Source: an uncultured Clostridia bacterium (GTDB lineage: Bacteria > Bacillota > Clostridia > Oscillospirales > Acutalibacteraceae). Taken from it: DNA of 8,048 bases. A model generated the notes under the pieces. The model was not told the origin of the DNA. It was given only the letters and a program-made list of their open reading frames with translations, and made no database searches. Below, in pieces: positions 6,081 through 8,048 of the stretch (within the stretch, counting starts at the first letter, position 1; each line of letters begins with the position of its first letter). A program made the position numbers and the translations under genes. Where the stretch lies: NCBI GenBank assembly GCA_946186725.1, contig CAMHOI010000036.1, positions 1-8,048 on the forward strand, in the 5' to 3' direction.

Positions 6081-7843
6081 CAGGAACGCTCGGCGATCTG
6101 CCGGCGGATCTTGGCCAGGAACTCGTCAAAGGTCATCGTCTCGGTCTGATCCGTCTCGCGGTCGCGCACCGACACCAGACCGTTTTCGGCCTCCTTGGCT
6201 CCGATGATGAGCATATAAGGCACACGGTCGACCTGACGGGCCTCGCGGACCTTGTAGCCGATCTTCTCGTTGCGGTCGTCCAGCTCACAGCGGATCTTGT
6301 TGTCCAGCAGGGAGGCGTATACCTTCTTGGCGAAGCTGTCGTCCACGCCGGGCAGGGTCAGCACCTTGACCTGAAGGGGCGCCAGCCACACGGGGAACTT
6401 GCCCGAGAAATGCTCGGTGATGACGCCGATGAAGCGCTCGATGGAGCCGAAGACCACGCGGTGGATCATGACGGGCGTGTGCTTTTCTCCGTCGGCGCCG
6501 ACGTACTTGAGGTCAAAGCGGCCGGGCAGCTGATAATCCAGCTGAATGGTGCCGCATTGCCAGGTGCGCCCGAGGGAATCCTGGATGTGGAAGTCCAGCT
6601 TGGGCCCGTAGAAGGCGCCGTCGCCGGGATTGAGGATGTATTCCTTGCCCAGCCCCGTGATGGCGTCGGCCAGGGCGGCCGTGGCGATCTCCCAGTCCGC
6701 CTCGGTGCCGATGTGATCCTCCGGCATGGTGGACAGCTCAATGGTGTAGGGGAGTCCGAAGAGCTGATACACTTCGTCAAAGAGGCGGGTGATCCGCTCG
6801 ACCTCCTCGGTGATCTGCTCCTTGGCCAGCAGGATGTGCGCGTCGTCCTGGGTAAAGGCACGCACGCGGAACATCCCGTGCAGGGCGCCCGACAGCTCGT
6901 GCCGGTGGACGTTGCCCAACTCGGCGTAGCGCAGGGGCAGCTCGCGATAGGAGCGGGGCTCCAGGTCGTACACCAGGATGCTGCCCGGGCAGTTCATGGG
7001 CTTGATGGCGAAATCCTCGCCGTCAATGACGGTGGTGTACATATTGTCCTTGTAGTGGTCCCAGTGACCGGAGGTCTCCCAAAGCGTCCGCTTCATGATC
7101 TGGGGCGTCTGGATCTCCACGTAATCCCATTTCTTGTGCACTTCACGCCAGTAGTCGATCAGCGTGTTCTTGAGCACCATGCCCTTGGGCAGATAGAAGG
7201 GGAAGCCCGGCGCCTCGTCGCGGAAGGCGAACAGCCCCATTTCCCGCCCGATGCGGCGGTGATCCCGCCGCTCTGCCTCCTCGAGGAATTTGAGGTGCTC
7301 CTCCAGCTCCTCCTGGGTGCGGAAGGCGATGCCGTTGATGCGGGTGAGCATGACGTTGTTCTTGTCATTCTTCCAGTAAGCGCCCGACTGCTGGGTGATC
7401 TTGAAGGCCTTGAGCGCCTTGGTGTAGCACAGGTGGGGCCCCACGCACATATCGATGTACTCGCCCTGCTGATAGAAGCTGATGACGGCGTCCTCGTCCA
7501 GATCGCCGATGTGCTCGACCTTGTACTTGGCGCCTCTCTCCTCCATCAGCTTGATCGCTTCCTCGCGGGGAAGGATGAATGGCTTGATGGGCAGGTTTTC
7601 CTTGACGATCTTACGCATCTCGTCCTCGATGCGCTGCAGATCCTCGTCGGTCAGCTTGGTGTCGCCCAGGTCCACGTCGTAGTAGAAGCCCTTTTCCGTG
7701 GCGGGGCCGTAACCGAAATCGGCGTGGGGATAGAGCCGCTTGATGGCCTGCGCCATGACGTGCGCGGCGGTGTGACGGATGACTTCCGTCTCCATCTCCT
7801 GCGGACATTCGGCGACCGTGCCGTCCTTGTAAATGATCTTCAT
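6080..7843 (-). CDS. thrS: Threonyl-tRNA synthetase lacking most of the TGS domain
   Basis: A protein of 587 residues, with GGGAGG 8 bases before the ATG. It attaches threonine to tRNA-Thr in the cytoplasm. Domains in order: a remnant N-terminal strand pair (about 1-20); the editing domain with H24-TAA-H28 and C133/H137 in DMCVGPH; the class II catalytic core, with motif 2 around RYAELGNVHRHE (305-316) and motif 3 around GSIERFIGVITEH (467-478); and the anticodon-binding domain (about 485-587). The zinc/threonine site is present as C285 (MNCPGS), H336 (QDDAH) and H461 (MIHR). Compared with E. coli ThrRS (642 residues; H73, H77, C182, H186, C334, H385, H511), the first six of these residues are shifted by exactly 49 and the last by 50. 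The length difference therefore lies mostly before the editing domain, where TGS normally sits. All catalytic and editing residues are intact, so the gene looks functional. It is controlled by the T-box leader just upstream. Confidence 0.97.
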   Translation of the reverse strand: MKIIYKDGTVAECPQEMETEVIRHTAAHVMAQAIKRLYPHADFGYGPATEKGFYYDVDLGDTKLTDEDLQRIEDEMRKIVKENLPIKPFILPREEAIKLMEERGAKYKVEHIGDLDEDAVISFYQQGEYIDMCVGPHLCYTKALKAFKITQQSGAYWKNDKNNVMLTRINGIAFRTQEELEEHLKFLEEAERRDHRRIGREMGLFAFRDEAPGFPFYLPKGMVLKNTLIDYWREVHKKWDYVEIQTPQIMKRTLWETSGHWDHYKDNMYTTVIDGEDFAIKPMNCPGSILVYDLEPRSYRELPLRYAELGNVHRHELSGALHGMFRVRAFTQDDAHILLAKEQITEEVERITRLFDEVYQLFGLPYTIELSTMPEDHIGTEADWEIATAALADAITGLGKEYILNPGDGAFYGPKLDFHIQDSLGRTWQCGTIQLDYQLPGRFDLKYVGADGEKHTPVMIHRVVFGSIERFIGVITEHFSGKFPVWLAPLQVKVLTLPGVDDSFAKKVYASLLDNKIRCELDDRNEKIGYKVREARQVDRVPYMLIIGAKEAENGLVSVRDRETDQTETMTFDEFLAKIRRQIAERS

Positions 7844-7865
7844 GGGTCATTCCTCCCTTTGTGAT

Positions 7866-7903
7866 AAAAAAACACCCCGCCGGACATGTCGTCCGACGGG
7901 GTG
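7866..7903 (-). terminator. Intrinsic terminator of the thrS T-box leader
   Basis: On the - strand CACCCCGTCGGAC (7903-7891) pairs with GTCCGGCGGGGTG (7885-7873), 13 bp with one G-T wobble, around the loop GACAT. Seven T (7872-7866) follow directly. Its 5' arm shares bases with the antiterminator, so the two cannot form together. It ends 22 bases before the thrS start codon. Confidence 0.93.
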
Positions 7904-7930
7904 AAGACTTGCTCCACGGTTCCACCCGTC
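7895..7930 (-). promoter_or_regulatory. T-box antiterminator with UGGAACC bulge
   Basis: On the - strand GACGGG (7930-7925) pairs perfectly with CCCGTC (7900-7895). The 7-base bulge TGGAACC (7924-7918) follows the first strand. Above it GTGGAG (7917-7912) pairs with CTTCAC (7906-7901), with one G-T wobble, around the loop CAAGT. This is the standard two-helix T-box antiterminator. The bulge carries the UGG that pairs with the tRNA CCA end and a variable base A that should pair with a U at tRNA position 73. The lower and upper 3' strands overlap the terminator 5' arm. Confidence 0.92.
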
Positions 7931-7932
7931 TT

Positions 7933-7947
7933 GCCGCGTAACGCGGC
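7933..7947 (-). other. Perfect 6-bp hairpin in the T-box leader, candidate Stem III
   Basis: On the - strand GCCGCG (7947-7942) pairs with CGCGGC (7938-7933) around the loop TTA. It sits just upstream of the antiterminator, where Stem III lies in T-box leaders. The Stem III name is by position only. Confidence 0.65.
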
Positions 7948-8005
7948 CGCTCGTGTGCCGATAACGCCGGCCTGCGTCGCGCCTTTTCAGCGCGCGCTCA
8001 AGGGT

Positions 8006-8008
8006 GGT
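8006..8008 (-). promoter_or_regulatory. T-box specifier triplet ACC (threonine)
   Basis: On the - strand the triplet ACC follows GGAAG and is followed by A and then CCCTTGAG. The GAA-triplet-A context on the 3' strand of Stem I is typical of the specifier loop. ACC is a Thr codon and would pair with the GGU anticodon of tRNA-Thr, matching the downstream thrS. The 5' strand of the loop is outside the window, so the loop itself is not shown. Confidence 0.8.
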
Positions 8009-8048
8009 CTTCCTCTCCCGGCTCCGCAGGACGGTTCCAGCCGACGCC

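Larger units (their letters stand above)
7866..8048 (-). promoter_or_regulatory. T-box riboswitch leader of thrS (5' part outside the window)
   Basis: Read on the - strand, this 183-base region holds the 3' half of a T-box leader. Seen in order: the apical part and 3' strand of Stem I, with GGAGCCGGGAGAGGAAG leading into the specifier triplet ACC; CTTGAG after it, as in many T-boxes; linker hairpins; a perfect 6-bp hairpin at 7933-7947 that probably is Stem III; the T-box bulge and antiterminator; and the terminator. Known mechanism: uncharged tRNA-Thr pairs its anticodon with the specifier and its CCA end with the T-box bulge, stabilising the antiterminator so transcription reads on into thrS. 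Charged tRNA cannot, and transcription stops. The 5' strand of Stem I and the promoter lie beyond 8048. This leader accounts for the gene-free stretch at the right end. Confidence 0.93.

Noticed and set aside
5171..7864. An 897-codon open frame on the + strand, antisense to thrS and the nucleotidyltransferase
   Set aside because: It lies opposite two clearly real genes with intact motifs on the other strand and crosses their gene boundary. Its composition is a mirror of GC-rich codon use, and no protein family is recognisable in it.

Overview
The window looks like a GC-rich Clostridia-type Firmicute, most plausibly an Oscillospirales/Ruminococcaceae-like gut anaerobe. The reasons are strong Shine-Dalgarno sites, a T-box leader on an aminoacyl-tRNA synthetase gene (a Gram-positive hallmark), an intrinsic terminator with long T-tracts, and proteins that read like clostridial versions of the Cap enzymes. 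The taxonomic call is inference; no rRNA or other marker is present.

The left part (1-5111, + strand) is the interior and end of a surface-polysaccharide operon. It starts with the C-terminal third of a nucleotide-sugar 6-dehydrogenase. Then come CapE-type UDP-GlcNAc 4,6-dehydratase/5-epimerase, CapG-type non-hydrolysing 2-epimerase, an uncharacterised nucleotidyltransferase-fold protein whose start overlaps the capG stop by four bases, and CapF-type reductase/cupin. CapE, CapF and CapG together form the complete known route from UDP-GlcNAc to UDP-N-acetyl-L-fucosamine. The dehydrogenase implies that a HexNAc uronic acid is also made, so the glycan is probably acidic and contains L-FucNAc. 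Gaps between genes are 0-34 bases and no promoter is visible, so the promoter lies to the left of the window.

A strong bidirectional intrinsic terminator (about 5116-5165) fills the 56-base gap between the convergent units.

The right part (5168-8048, - strand) is a two-gene unit. It comprises a T-box leader that runs off the right edge, thrS (threonyl-tRNA synthetase lacking most of the N-terminal TGS domain), and a sugar-1-phosphate nucleotidyltransferase-like gene whose ribosome binding site begins at the thrS stop codon. The T-box can be read down to an ACC (Thr) specifier triplet, a 7-base T-box bulge in an antiterminator, and a mutually exclusive terminator. The same tRNA-Thr charging signal therefore probably controls both thrS and the nucleotidyltransferase.

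I found no mobile elements, CRISPR arrays, rRNA or tRNA genes, and no clearly new system. The best leads are the unknown nucleotidyltransferase inside the FucNAc cassette, the T-box-controlled nucleotidyltransferase, and the TGS-less ThrRS.
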